Shown in pieces: positions 18,414-27,155 of a stretch of 64,000 nucleotides of DNA (positions are counted from its first letter, which is position 1; each line of letters begins with the position of its first letter). The position numbers were made by a program, and so were the translations under genes. The stretch comes from Bacteroidota bacterium (GTDB taxonomy: Bacteria; Bacteroidota; Bacteroidia; AKYH767-A; 2013-40CM-41-45), in NCBI GenBank assembly GCA_016721305.1, contig JADKIH010000003.1, forward strand, positions 124,001-188,000, in the 5' to 3' direction. Below the pieces are notes generated by a model, which saw only the letters and a list, made by a program, of their open reading frames with translations, made no database searches and had not been told where the DNA came from.

Positions 18414-19434
18414 ATGAGATTACTAATAACTCTCGGCATTATTTTATTCTGCGCATCATGCACTCAAAACAAACCATCGAACGGATCTCCGGTTACTGAC
18501 TATTTCAACTATGGCGACTCAATTGAATCGGCCGGGGTAAGAATGATTCCAATTCAAACACCTGTTGGTGATTTTAAAGTTTGGACAAAACGCTTCGGGA
18601 ATAATCCGAAAATAAAAAATACTTCTGTTGCATGGCGGTCCTGCAATGACTCATGAGTATATGGAATGCTTTGAAACATTTTTTCAACGACAGGAATTTG
18701 AGTTTTATGAATACGATCAACTTGGATCATATTACAGCGACCAACCAACGGATAGCAGTTTATGGACGACGGAACGATTTGTCGAAGAAGTAGAACAGGT
18801 ACGTCGGGCAATTGGCGCCGACAGTACAAATTTTTTCGTGCTGGGTAGTTCGTGGGGAGGTATTTTAGCAATGGAATATGCGCTGAAATATCAAAACAAT
18901 ATAAAAGGATTGCTGATTTCAAATATGATGGCCAGTGCTCCTGACTATGGGAAGTATGCTGATGACGTTCTTGCAAAACAAATGAAACCGGAAATTCTTG
19001 CTGAAATAAAAAGTTTAGAAGCAAAAAAGGATTTTGCTAGTCCGCGATACATGGAGTTACTCCTGCCAAATTATTATCACGAACATATTTGTCGCTTGAA
19101 AGACTGGCCGGATGGGTTGAACAGATCTATGAAACATGTCAATGGTGAAATTTATACAATGATGCAGGGCCCAAGCGAATTTGGAATCAGCGGTCGCCTG
19201 GCAAAATGGGACGTAAAAAATCGTTTACATGAAATCACTGTTCCTACATTAATGATCGGAGCTAAATATGACACAATGGATCCGAAAGCAATGGAAGAGC
19301 AGAGCAAACTTGTTAAGAATGGACTGTATCTGTATTGTCCTAATGGGAGCCATTTATCTATGTGGGATGATCAGCAGGTTTATATGAACGGAGTGATTGG
19401 CTTCATTAAAGGAGTAAGCGGTGCTACTCAGTGA
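18414..19434 (+). pseudogene. Proline iminopeptidase-like alpha/beta hydrolase lipoprotein (S33), frameshifted at A6
   Basis: The N-terminus is a lipoprotein signal with lipobox LFCASC (Cys near residue 16). The first frame ends after 'PKIKNTSVAWRS...'. The next frame reads LLLHGGPAMTHEYMECFETF, the oxyanion-hole HGGP motif of proline iminopeptidases, and continues with GSSWGG (nucleophile Ser) and 'VPTLMIGAKYDTMDP' (acid). A late 'PNGSHLSMWDD' carries the catalytic His. One missing A in A6 (18614-18619) accounts for the split. Joined length is ~340 residues. The enzyme removes N-terminal proline from peptides; here it is probably on the cell surface or in the periplasm. Confidence 0.8.
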
Positions 19435-19436
19435 TT

Positions 19437-19479
19437 CTTTTTACCACAAGAACACGAGGTTTGTGAGGATCACGAGAAT
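19437..19479. repeat. Half CCACGAG-family element
   Basis: Starts 2 bp after the hydrolase stop: tttttaccacaagaacacga, ggtttgtgaggatcacgaga. No returning arm. Confidence 0.65.
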
Positions 19480-19745
19480 GCTTTGTCGAATTGAATAGTT
19501 CAATGGCATTGTTTGCGTTTTTATCTTCATTCGATGGAAATTTAATGGTCAGTTCATTCTCTCTCGTAAAGTTGGATAAATTTACAACTATAATAACTGC
19601 AAGTAATCATTAATCTTTACTCTCCCATTAATGATAATTGATTGCCAAAAATATCCGAACAAGCGTACTTCAATTGTAAATATAAATTTTCCTGCTTAGG
19701 ATATTGCTAACCTATCATACCTTAAATGTCAAATCACAGCAACCG

Positions 19746-20846
19746 ATGAAATGGAAACTAATATTTCAACTTCTTTTTCTTTACAATGTCTTCTTTGCGC
19801 AAAACATTGATAGTATCCGCTATGTAATTGACAGTACTTATTCCGCATCACCATTTTTTGGAAATATTTTAATCACCAAAAACAAAAAAGTGCTTATTGA
19901 AAAAAGTTATGGATATGCCGATGCCGTAAATAAATTTCTCCTATCTAGTAGCAACTCATTTCAAGTCGCCTCCATTTCAAAACAGTTTACTGCATATGGA
20001 ATAATGATTTTGAAAAGCAGGAATTTATTGAATTATGATAGCCTGGTTTGCTCGTATATCCCAACATTCCCTTACAGGAATATCACCATAAGGCATCTTC
20101 TTACACACACTTCCGGGCTTCCGAATTTTTGGGATGAGATCAGGCCCAATTTAGATACAAATAAGTCGAATGGAAATAAAGAAGTATTAGAATATTTGAT
20201 TCAACATAAAATGCCACTGCAGTTTGAACCCGGTACGCAGTTTCAGTATGCAGACATTGGTTATGATTTTTTAGCTACCATCATTGAGAATGTTTCAGGC
20301 ATGAGTTACCGGGACTTTATGGATCAGAACATTTTTAAGCCATTAAAGATGAATAGCACATATGCTTACATGGTCACGGATATTCGCAGAATACAAAATA
20401 AAAACCTTGCTATCGGTCACGTTTTTGATGCCGGTGAATTTAACTATGCCCATCTTCAAAATAAATACAATTTCGTTTTTTACTTAGGAGATTTTTATGG
20501 CGATGGCTCAGTAGTTACAACGGTAAGAGATTTGGCAATTTGGGATAATGCACTTAAAGAGTGTAAACTTTTACCTTGTGAAATCCAACAAGAATCTATC
20601 ACTGAACCTAAGTTTAACGGACAGATCCTTTATGCACGAACAAATCCAAACATCAGCTATGGTTTTGGTTGGTTTATCAAAGATACGCCATCGGGAAAAT
20701 TACTTTACCACACCGGCGGCCATCCCGGAAATTCGCACATAATGTGTCGATTGCCGGATAAGGATATAACATTTATTTTCCTGTCAAATGCCGAAACTGC
20801 AAATATAAAAGCACTACGAAATAGAATATTGCAAATGCTTGAATAA
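19746..20846 (+). CDS. Serine hydrolase, beta-lactamase class C / penicillin-binding family
   Basis: 366 residues from the ATG at 19746, where MKWKLIFQLLFLYNVFFAQ forms a signal peptide; the frame also opens at 19704 but that extension is not signal-like. The active-site S-x-x-K is S76-I-S-K79, the second motif is YAD (in FQYADIGYDFL, ~174), and the third is HTGG (YHTGGHPG, near 330). This is the class C beta-lactamase / esterase / D-aminopeptidase superfamily. Such proteins act on peptidoglycan peptides, esters or beta-lactams. No specific substrate or resistance can be claimed from the sequence. Confidence 0.85.
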   Translation: MKWKLIFQLLFLYNVFFAQNIDSIRYVIDSTYSASPFFGNILITKNKKVLIEKSYGYADAVNKFLLSSSNSFQVASISKQFTAYGIMILKSRNLLNYDSLVCSYIPTFPYRNITIRHLLTHTSGLPNFWDEIRPNLDTNKSNGNKEVLEYLIQHKMPLQFEPGTQFQYADIGYDFLATIIENVSGMSYRDFMDQNIFKPLKMNSTYAYMVTDIRRIQNKNLAIGHVFDAGEFNYAHLQNKYNFVFYLGDFYGDGSVVTTVRDLAIWDNALKECKLLPCEIQQESITEPKFNGQILYARTNPNISYGFGWFIKDTPSGKLLYHTGGHPGNSHIMCRLPDKDITFIFLSNAETANIKALRNRILQMLE

Positions 20847-20949
20847 GCAATTCATTTTAAAGTATGGTATGGTCTAATAAAAGTGCATAGCAACGTAAAC
20901 ATTGAAAATTATATTCTTTGGAAGAAAGTCCAAATAAACTATCGCAAAT

Positions 20950-21474
20950 ATGACTCAGGCACTCGCTCTTGAAATACGGGATGCTTCACTCCCATCCGAT
21001 ATTGATAATATTCGTCATCTCTGGACCGAGTATCTGACATGGGGAAATGGCGAAATGCAACGACTCTTTGGTGTACATCCACACAATCCAAAAGAAACTG
21101 TTGAAGAAGATATAAAACTGATTGCAAAATTTCTTCCTCCGAACGGACGATTAGTTCTTGCTTTCATCGATGGAAAAGCCTGTGGCATTGGATGTCTGAA
21201 AGCTATTAATTCAGAGATAGGAGAAATCAAAAGAATGTATGTTGATCCTTCGTTTAGAAAAGTTGGTGCCGGTCGCGCGATCCTCACGTCTTTGTTAGAT
21301 GCTGCGAAAGAAAAAGGTTATCAAAAAGTTCGGTTAGATAGTCCGAAGTTTATGGAAGCTGCTCATGCGCTCTATCGTAGCTTTGGTTTTAAAGATATTC
21401 CTGTTTATCCGGAGGTTGAAATTCCGGAGGAGTTTAGGCAGTATTTGCTCTTTATGGAGATTGCTTTCGATTAA
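20950..21474 (+). CDS. GNAT-family N-acetyltransferase
   Basis: 174 residues. Acetyl-CoA-dependent transferase fold: 'GKACGIGCLKAINSEIGEIKRMYVDPSFRKVGAGRAILTSLLDAAKEKGY' spans motif D/A (pyrophosphate loop R-K-V-G-A-G-R, residues ~97-103). Motif B follows as 'KVRLDSPKFMEAAHALYRSFGFKDI'. The substrate amine is unknown. It stands alone, followed 3 bp after the stop by a repeat array. Confidence 0.85.
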   Translation: MTQALALEIRDASLPSDIDNIRHLWTEYLTWGNGEMQRLFGVHPHNPKETVEEDIKLIAKFLPPNGRLVLAFIDGKACGIGCLKAINSEIGEIKRMYVDPSFRKVGAGRAILTSLLDAAKEKGYQKVRLDSPKFMEAAHALYRSFGFKDIPVYPEVEIPEEFRQYLLFMEIAFD

Positions 21475-21477
21475 TGC

Positions 21478-22091
21478 TTTTTTTACCACGAGAACACAAG
21501 GTTTATGAGGATCACGAGAGCCTCGTGATTCCTTGTGCCACTCGTGTCCTCGTGGTAAAATATTACACACTATCTCGATGTGCTCGATAAATAAGCGTCC
21601 GTAAAAGTGTAACTCCTTATTTTTTCACCACAAGAACACGAGGTTTGTGAGGATCACGAGAGCCTCGTGATTCCTTGTGCCACTCGTGTTCTCGTGGTAA
21701 AATATTACACACTATCTCGATGTGCGCGACAAATAATCGTCCGTAAAAGTGTAACTCCTTTTTTTTCACCACAAGAACACAAGGTTTGTGAGGATCACGA
21801 GAGTCTTGTGATTCCTGTGCCCCGTGTTCTCGGGTAAAATCACGTGTAAATAAGCGTCCGTAAAGTGTAACTCCTCTTTTTCACACGAGCGGTTTGTGAG
21901 GATCACGAGCCTCGTGATTCCTTGTGCCACTCGTGTTCTCGTGGTAAAATATTACACACTATCTCGATGTGCTCGACAAATAATCGTCCGTAAAAGTGTA
22001 ACTCCTTATTTTTTCACCACAAGAACACAAGGTTTGTGAGGATCACGAGAGCCTTGTGATTCCTTGTGCCACTCGTGTTCTCGTGGTAAAA
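21478..22091. repeat. Array of five ~115-145 bp units with CCACGAG palindromes
   Basis: Units start at about 21478, 21621, 21761, 21877 and 22010. Each has ttaccacgagaacacaaggt (or a variant), ttgtgaggatcacgagag, then the returning arm cctcgtgattccttgtgcca and ctcgtgttctcgtggtaaaa. Between palindromes lies a conserved spacer with atattacacactatctcgat, gtgctcgacaaataa and cgtccgtaaaagtgtaactc. Units 3 and 4 have many small deletions (for example gtgccccgtgttctcggg). Because the spacers are the same, this is a tandem repeat and not a CRISPR array. Confidence 0.85.
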
Positions 22092-22195
22092 TATTAAACT
22101 ATCTCGCCACGCGCGTATTCTGCAACAACGAAAGCTGAATCCTCACCAATCCCTCCAATGCAGTAACTGTACGAAGCTCTTTTGAGTCTAGGTTA

Positions 22196-23224
22196 TCAGG
22201 GCAATGGCGCCATTCCGGGAGAAAGTTTTTGATTGTAATTGCTTAATGAAGTACGCAACTGATCGATTTTATTGCTCATCTCTGTTTCGCGGCTGAAATA
22301 GTCGTTGGCGATAGATTCGGTGAGAATAATTTTATCATCGTACGCTGTGGCAGGATTAATCTCCAGGCCGGTATCGAACTTGATAAGCTTTTTCTTGATG
22401 TCATCACATAACTGATTAATCGATTTTGCTTCTTCGGCCAGAACTTTAGCGGAGTCGATGCTTGTCAGCATTCGTTCATGAGCAAGTAATTGTTCTTGCT
22501 GAAGGTAATCGCGTGTACGATCGGCCTGAATACGCTGCTGATTTTGATTCGTTCTGACTAGCGTAAGGAAAAGTCCGCAACCCATGATGATGATGAGCGA
22601 GTTGACGATTACATTTTCTTTGTTCATTGGATTTCTGATGCCGGTAAAGAAATACAGCGGAAGGAAGAGCAGGGCAAACATGAGGACGGCTGAGAATCCC
22701 ATGATATTTGCGAAAGGCCAGTGCTGAATTTTAAACAGTACAGCAAGACTTAACATGCTACCGGCAATAACACCGGTTACAACGATGATTCGTTCTTTGA
22801 TTTCTTTACGTTCGCGAATTCGCAGAGTGAGTAACAGTGGAAGAAAGACCAGACTGAACGAAACGATACCGAGAAGAAGCAGAAACGCTGCTCCGGGGAA
22901 ATGCATAAACTTAAATAGAATACCTAATGCAGTGAGGGCAGCGGAAATGGTTCCGCTTGTCATCATTATTTTTTTCATTGTGTAGTAGTTTTTAAATAGT
23001 AGCAGAGATTGAGTTTCCTCCTCTACTTCCATCAGCTCTCGTTTATAGAAGCGAGTAATGATGGTTGAGTAGAATTGCCCGAAGTCTCCGTTTTCTTCGA
23101 GTTCACCTTCGACGATACAACAAATATGATCCAGGAGGTTTAACTGCAGGTCCTCCGTCTCGATGCCACGACGTCTCAAGTCATCGAGAATCCAATCTAT
23201 TTGTTGATCGGTAAGTGAGTACAT
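22196..23224 (-). CDS. Membrane protein with GldL-like segments and C-terminal coiled coil
   Basis: 342 residues. The cytoplasmic N-terminal 80 residues (LTDQQIDWILDDLRRRGIETEDLQLNLLDHICC) are helical. About five membrane helices follow between 85 and 225, including 'LGILFKFMHFPGA' and 'AVLFKIQHWPFANIMG', a motif like that at the N-terminus of gliding-motility protein GldL. From ~225 on there is a charged, coiled-coil-like tail. It lies 250 bp downstream of a PadR regulator gene on the same strand, and such pairs in Bacteroidota are usually co-regulated. Role unknown. The start codon sits 5 bp from a repeat element. Confidence 0.6.
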   Translation of the reverse strand: MYSLTDQQIDWILDDLRRRGIETEDLQLNLLDHICCIVEGELEENGDFGQFYSTIITRFYKRELMEVEEETQSLLLFKNYYTMKKIMMTSGTISAALTALGILFKFMHFPGAAFLLLLGIVSFSLVFLPLLLTLRIRERKEIKERIIVVTGVIAGSMLSLAVLFKIQHWPFANIMGFSAVLMFALLFLPLYFFTGIRNPMNKENVIVNSLIIIMGCGLFLTLVRTNQNQQRIQADRTRDYLQQEQLLAHERMLTSIDSAKVLAEEAKSINQLCDDIKKKLIKFDTGLEINPATAYDDKIILTESIANDYFSRETEMSNKIDQLRTSLSNYNQKLSPGMAPLP

Positions 23225-23229
23225 TTTTA

Positions 23230-23481
23230 TTAATTCGTTAATTAGTTGATTCGTTAATTCGTTAATTCGTTGATTAGTTGATTAGTTGATTAGTTAATTA
23301 GTTGATGGTTGTTACTAATTGGAATGGCAGTGTGTTATCGGTGTATATTAGTTGATTGGTAAAAATCTGTCGAGTATTGAAATCGATTTTTTTCTCCATC
23401 AAGTTCGTAACTATGAAACAAGACAATTTCAAATAAGTAGGAACCATCAACTAATTAACTAATCAACGAATCAACTAATCG
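23230..23481. repeat. MITE-like element, second copy of the 'ttcgttaatt/agttgatgg' family
   Basis: The left arm (23230 to about 23336) has words ttcgttaatt, gttgattag, then gttaattagttgatggttgt and a diverged 'ttggaatggcagtgtgttat'. The right arm (about 23412-23481) reads atgaaacaagacaattt, gtaggaaccatcaactaatt, aactaatcaacgaatcaact. It fills the space from 5 bp before the ATG of the 22196-23224 gene into the last codons of padR. Both ends match the 5041-5419 element, but the centre does not. Confidence 0.8.
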
Positions 23482-23818
23482 AAGTTTGGGCGCCAATCAG
23501 AAACTTCATCGTCTCCAAAAAATCCGCCAGCTCCGAAATCTTCTCTTCGCCTTTGGTTTTTCCTTTGGGAGTGAGTGAATAGTATTTTCGTACACGCTTG
23601 CCGATGTATTCGGATTCGGTTTGAAGAATTCCTTCGGCTTCCATTGCGTGCAAGGTTGGGTAGAGAGCGCCTTCGGTGAGTTGAATTTTATCGCCGGTGA
23701 GTTCTTTCACACGTTGCGTCATTTCGTACCCATACATTCTCGGATTATCGCGAAGCAATTTGAGGATGATTGTCTTTAGCGTTCCCTTTATTAATTCAGA
23801 AGAATAGATCATGGCCAT
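23471..23818 (-). CDS. PadR-family transcriptional regulator
   Basis: 115 residues: the short PadR class, a winged-helix DNA-binding domain. 'LKTIILKLLRDNPRMYGYEMTQRV' (helix-turn), 'QLTEGALYPTLHAMEAEGIL' (recognition helix), then 'YYSLTPKGK' (wing). The stop codon and final residues (TSIS) are encoded by the neighbouring repeat element, so the original C-terminus may have differed. It probably controls the GldL-like membrane gene just downstream. Confidence 0.9.
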   Translation of the reverse strand: MAMIYSSELIKGTLKTIILKLLRDNPRMYGYEMTQRVKELTGDKIQLTEGALYPTLHAMEAEGILQTESEYIGKRVRKYYSLTPKGKTKGEEKISELADFLETMKFLIGAQTSIS

Positions 23819-24132
23819 TTGTTTACCTAACGCAATTATACATCTGTTTCTTATGTATTAGCAAGAAAAATATTTCCTTTTCCGATATTTTACTGATATT
23901 CAATACTTTAATTTTATACATAACCGCAGTAATCCCGACCGTAAACTAAGAAATGACGTCCCGGCCGATTAATACCGTCCGTCAACTTGGCCCTCTTTAG
24001 AGTGCCATACTCTCCGGAAATCTAAAGAGACACCTTACTCTACCTCCAGTTGATGTCATAGCAAATGAGTATTTTTCCTGCAGGAATGTCTTCGACTTGA
24101 TACTATTTAAAACCTTTGAATAAATTTCCCTC
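23819..24132. other. Intergenic, 310 bp, no feature recognised
   Basis: Contains the upstream regions of padR (minus) and the 24133 gene (plus). A weak palindrome 'gtgccatactctccggaaat' lies near 24002 but no promoter box matches well. Confidence 0.4.
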
Positions 24133-24684
24133 ATGAAAAAAGCCGACATCTACGAAATCTCTCTAAGAATACTTGGAATCTACCTGTTTGTGACAGCCTT
24201 CCTATCCACGGTGACTATGCTCGTTATGACGGCTGATTTTGCCGTTCAGGCCGGAAAACAGGGAATGGAAGACGCGGCTGACTGGGGAATGTCATTTGTA
24301 ATTTCAGTCGTAAACGTTCTAATCAATTTAGCTTTTGCGTTATTTATTTTTTTGAAAGCAAAAATGATTGTGCGAAAAATTTGCAAAGCCGAAGATTTTG
24401 AAGAGAACATTCAACTCTTTGCGGAACCTGTTGTCATTTATGAAATAGCTATGCTCATCACCGGATTTATTCTTGTTGCCTGGACGTTGCCGGATTTCAT
24501 TGTCAAGTTGCGAGCATATATCCAGGCTGAGAAAACGGCCGGTTGGCATGCAGCATATGATACAAGCTCTGTTTGGACAATGGCGATAAAAACCATTGTG
24601 GGACTCTTTGCTATTGTTTCCGCACGACCGCTGGCTAATCGGTTTGTAAAGCCAAAGTCAGGGAAATATACTTCGGCATTCTAG
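24133..24684 (+). CDS. Hypothetical integral membrane protein
   Basis: 183 residues with four predicted membrane helices (about 12-34, 55-76, 95-118, 150-168). Charged connecting loops such as KMIVRKICKAEDFEENIQLF. Not recognised as a named family. Confidence 0.6.
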   Translation: MKKADIYEISLRILGIYLFVTAFLSTVTMLVMTADFAVQAGKQGMEDAADWGMSFVISVVNVLINLAFALFIFLKAKMIVRKICKAEDFEENIQLFAEPVVIYEIAMLITGFILVAWTLPDFIVKLRAYIQAEKTAGWHAAYDTSSVWTMAIKTIVGLFAIVSARPLANRFVKPKSGKYTSAF

Positions 24685-24691
24685 AGGCCAT

Positions 24692-24727
24692 CTAAAATTA
24701 AAATGAATAGAGAATGGTATATCCCGC
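24692..24727. repeat. Short dispersed repeat 'ctaaaattaaaat...agagaatggtatatcc'
   Basis: About 34 bp nearly identical to 29654-29689 and partly to 62552-62570. Here it is followed by the palindrome atcccgcagggat (24721-24733). It begins soon after the 24684 stop. Confidence 0.55.
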
Positions 24728-24881
24728 AGGGATGACTCTAGATGCTGTCGTTCATCGTCGCGGAAGTTTCGTTAGGCAGCTGGGGATGTAAGATTAGTAT
24801 AAATCTTGCTTCGTGCAATTTTTGAGATTTAGTTACATAGTAGCGAATATCATTACTACTGCTTTTTTTTGCTAATGATTG

Positions 24882-24962
24882 TTTACCACGAGAACACAAG
24901 CGCCACAAGGAATCACAAGTTCTTCTCGTGATTCCTTGTGGCACTCGTGTTCTCGTGGTGAA
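24882..24962. repeat. CCACGAG-family palindrome
   Basis: Arms tttaccacgagaacacaagc and cactcgtgttctcgtggtga around 'cacaaggaatcacaag/ctcgtgattccttgtg'. Ends about 40 bp before the next start codon. Confidence 0.75.
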
Positions 24963-25001
24963 ATTAAATTTCTACATTAGCATAGTCAACCACACCTGAA
25001 A

Positions 25002-25598
25002 ATGGCTTTTCCACAAGACCGAACAGAAGAAATCCTTGCACTGCTAGCCGGTATATTACTCGTCATTTCCCAACTACTCTACATCATCAACACATTCAAA
25101 GGCAAAGTACAGCCGAGTATACTCTCCTGGATTGGTTGGGCCATATTAACAGGAACAAGTTTTGTTTCACAGTATATGATTTCCGGATGGCAATGGAACT
25201 TTACAGGGCTTTTGCTTTCGACCATCGGGTGCGTAGTTGTTTCTACTGTTGCATTAAGCACGAATAATTTTTCCATTCATAAAAAAGACTGGCAATTCGT
25301 TCTTCTTGGGCTTATTTGCATGGCCATATATCTCATTTCAAAAAATGCATGGGCGACAACAGTCTTCGCGATTCTCGCCGATTTCCTTCTTGGACTTCCG
25401 ACACTACTTAAAGCGTACAAAGATCCGTTGTCAGAAAAATCACCTGCATGGATTTTAGGACTTGCATCATGGTCGTTTTCCTTAACCATTTGCGTTAAAC
25501 ATGATGTCCTTTATTCTTTGTTTCCGGTGTATTTACTTTTGTTTAATGTAATAATGGTATATCTTACGATGATTAAATCAAAAATCATTTTGAAGTGA
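25002..25598 (+). CDS. Membrane protein with PQ-loop/SemiSWEET-like architecture
   Basis: 198 residues, six or seven hydrophobic segments. It shows an internal two-fold pattern: 'LLAGILLVISQLLYIINTFKGKVQPSILSWIGWAIL' and 'AILADFLLGLPTLLKAYKDPLSEKSPAWILGLASWSFSL'. Both halves have a helix ending in a small Pro-containing turn and K-x-K/P-S loop, as in PQ-loop proteins. Transport of a small solute is plausible but inferred from architecture only. It lies just ahead of an APC permease on the same strand (90 bp gap). Confidence 0.5.
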   Translation: MAFPQDRTEEILALLAGILLVISQLLYIINTFKGKVQPSILSWIGWAILTGTSFVSQYMISGWQWNFTGLLLSTIGCVVVSTVALSTNNFSIHKKDWQFVLLGLICMAIYLISKNAWATTVFAILADFLLGLPTLLKAYKDPLSEKSPAWILGLASWSFSLTICVKHDVLYSLFPVYLLLFNVIMVYLTMIKSKIILK

Positions 25599-25688
25599 TC
25601 ATTTTCCAATAATTGCTTAATCCTTTGTCAGTTCGTTTACCGTAGAATAATTAATCATTTCATTTTGCTCTATCATTTCATCTAAGCT

Positions 25689-26996
25689 ATGAACTCCATT
25701 TCAGAAAAAGAAACACTCAAACGTGAAATTGGAGTTCGCTCACTCACTTTAGCAATAGTTAACACGACGGTTGGAACCGGAATATTTGTGATACCGGCAA
25801 TTGTTGCAGAGAATCTTGGCGCTGCGGCCATTGTTGCCTATCTGGTTTGCGGAGCTTTGATGTTTCTGATTGCTTTATGTTTTGCGGAAGTTGGCAGTAA
25901 GATCACTACGAGTGGTGGAACGTATGCTTACATCGAAGCAGCCTTTGGTCCTCATGCAGGCTTTATTGCGAATAATCTGTTTTGGTTCGGGTCAAGCATG
26001 CTTTCGGATGCGGCCATCGCAAATGGATTAGCAGATACTTTGAAATATTTTTTTCCGCTACTCGATAATCCGATTGCAAGAGCTTTGTTTTTTGTTTTCA
26101 TTTTTGGAACGCTCGCATTGATCAATATACGAAGCGTCAAGAGTGGAGTTCGATTTATTGAATTTGCCACACTTGCCAAATTGATTCCATTGGTCTTATT
26201 AGTTTTTGTTGGTACCGGCTTTATTTCAGCAGAGAATCTGCGATGGACGACAGCACCGACTATCAGCAATATCGGATCAGCATCACTGCTTTTGATTTTT
26301 GCGTTTATGGGACTTGAATCACCGATTACAAATAGCGGTGAGATAAAGGATCCGAAGCGGACAGTTCCTCTGGGGCTGTTTTTCGGAATTATCTTCGTTC
26401 TCATATTATATATTTGTATACAGCTGGTAACTCAGGGAGTACTGGGTGATTCATTATCGGCGCATAAAGATTCACCGCTTGCCGCAGTCGCAAATATTAT
26501 TTTTGGAAAAGCCGGCGCCATTTTAATAATTATCGCTACATCGGTATCTATGCTGGGAGCTTTAGGCGGAGAAATTCTTTCCATTCCACGTGTGCTCTAT
26601 GCCGGAGCCGTAGATGGTATCATGCCGAAAGTATTTGCAAAAGTTCACCCCCGTTTTTTCACTCCCTATCGCGCCGTTATTTTCTATGCATTGATGGGAT
26701 TTATATTTGCCGTATCAGGAGGCTTCAAACAATTGGCCATTATTTCGGGAGCTGCAACTTTACTCATCTATTTAGGTGTAGTATTGGCCACGATCAAACT
26801 CCGCAAAGCCAACACCGGAACGACTGAAAAAACATTCCGGATTCCCGGAGGAATTGTGGTTCCGATACTCGCAGCCGGCACGATTGCATGGTTACTCTCC
26901 AACCTATCGAAGCAAGAATTTACGAGTCTCGTAATTTTCATTGCTGTGTTTTCGGTAATTTTCTTGGCGATTAAATTTCTAAAGAAGAAGTCGTAG
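25689..26996 (+). CDS. APC-superfamily amino acid permease
   Basis: 435 residues with 12 predicted membrane helices. TM1 carries the broken-helix substrate motif 'VNTTVGTGIFVIPAIVAENLG'. 'ALCFAEVGSKITTSGGTYAYIEAAFGP' covers TM2-TM3, 'FAFMGLESPITNSGEIKDPKRTVPLG' is the TM6 region, and 'LSIPRVLYAGAVDGIMPKVFAKVHPRFFTPYRAV' is the TM8-9 loop typical of the family. It probably takes up or exchanges amino acids at the inner membrane; specificity is not determined. No repeat elements surround it. Confidence 0.9.
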   Translation: MNSISEKETLKREIGVRSLTLAIVNTTVGTGIFVIPAIVAENLGAAAIVAYLVCGALMFLIALCFAEVGSKITTSGGTYAYIEAAFGPHAGFIANNLFWFGSSMLSDAAIANGLADTLKYFFPLLDNPIARALFFVFIFGTLALINIRSVKSGVRFIEFATLAKLIPLVLLVFVGTGFISAENLRWTTAPTISNIGSASLLLIFAFMGLESPITNSGEIKDPKRTVPLGLFFGIIFVLILYICIQLVTQGVLGDSLSAHKDSPLAAVANIIFGKAGAILIIIATSVSMLGALGGEILSIPRVLYAGAVDGIMPKVFAKVHPRFFTPYRAVIFYALMGFIFAVSGGFKQLAIISGAATLLIYLGVVLATIKLRKANTGTTEKTFRIPGGIVVPILAAGTIAWLLSNLSKQEFTSLVIFIAVFSVIFLAIKFLKKKS

Positions 26997-27155
26997 AATT
27001 AATTTTTGCAGAAGGACCATTGACAATTCATCCCACTGCAACAAAAAACACATAAGCAAATCTTTTCCTGAGATACCGCAAGGAATACAAACTATTGTCG
27101 TCAAAGATCATGGTTGAAGCAAACAAGCTTCGACACATACTTCAATAGTACTCAA

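Noticed and set aside
18410..18680. Programmed ribosomal frameshift at A6 in the iminopeptidase gene
   Set aside because: Similar breaks occur in many unrelated genes at different homopolymers, without slippery heptamers or downstream structure in common, so indel errors or decay are simpler.
19746..20846. Calling the serine hydrolase an antibiotic-resistance beta-lactamase
   Set aside because: The S-x-x-K, YAD and HTG motifs are shared with esterases and peptidases; the specific class C determinants cannot be shown.
17214..22091. Regularly spaced repeats that could be CRISPR arrays
   Set aside because: Spacers between repeats are themselves conserved, repeat length and spacing are irregular, and no cas genes are present.
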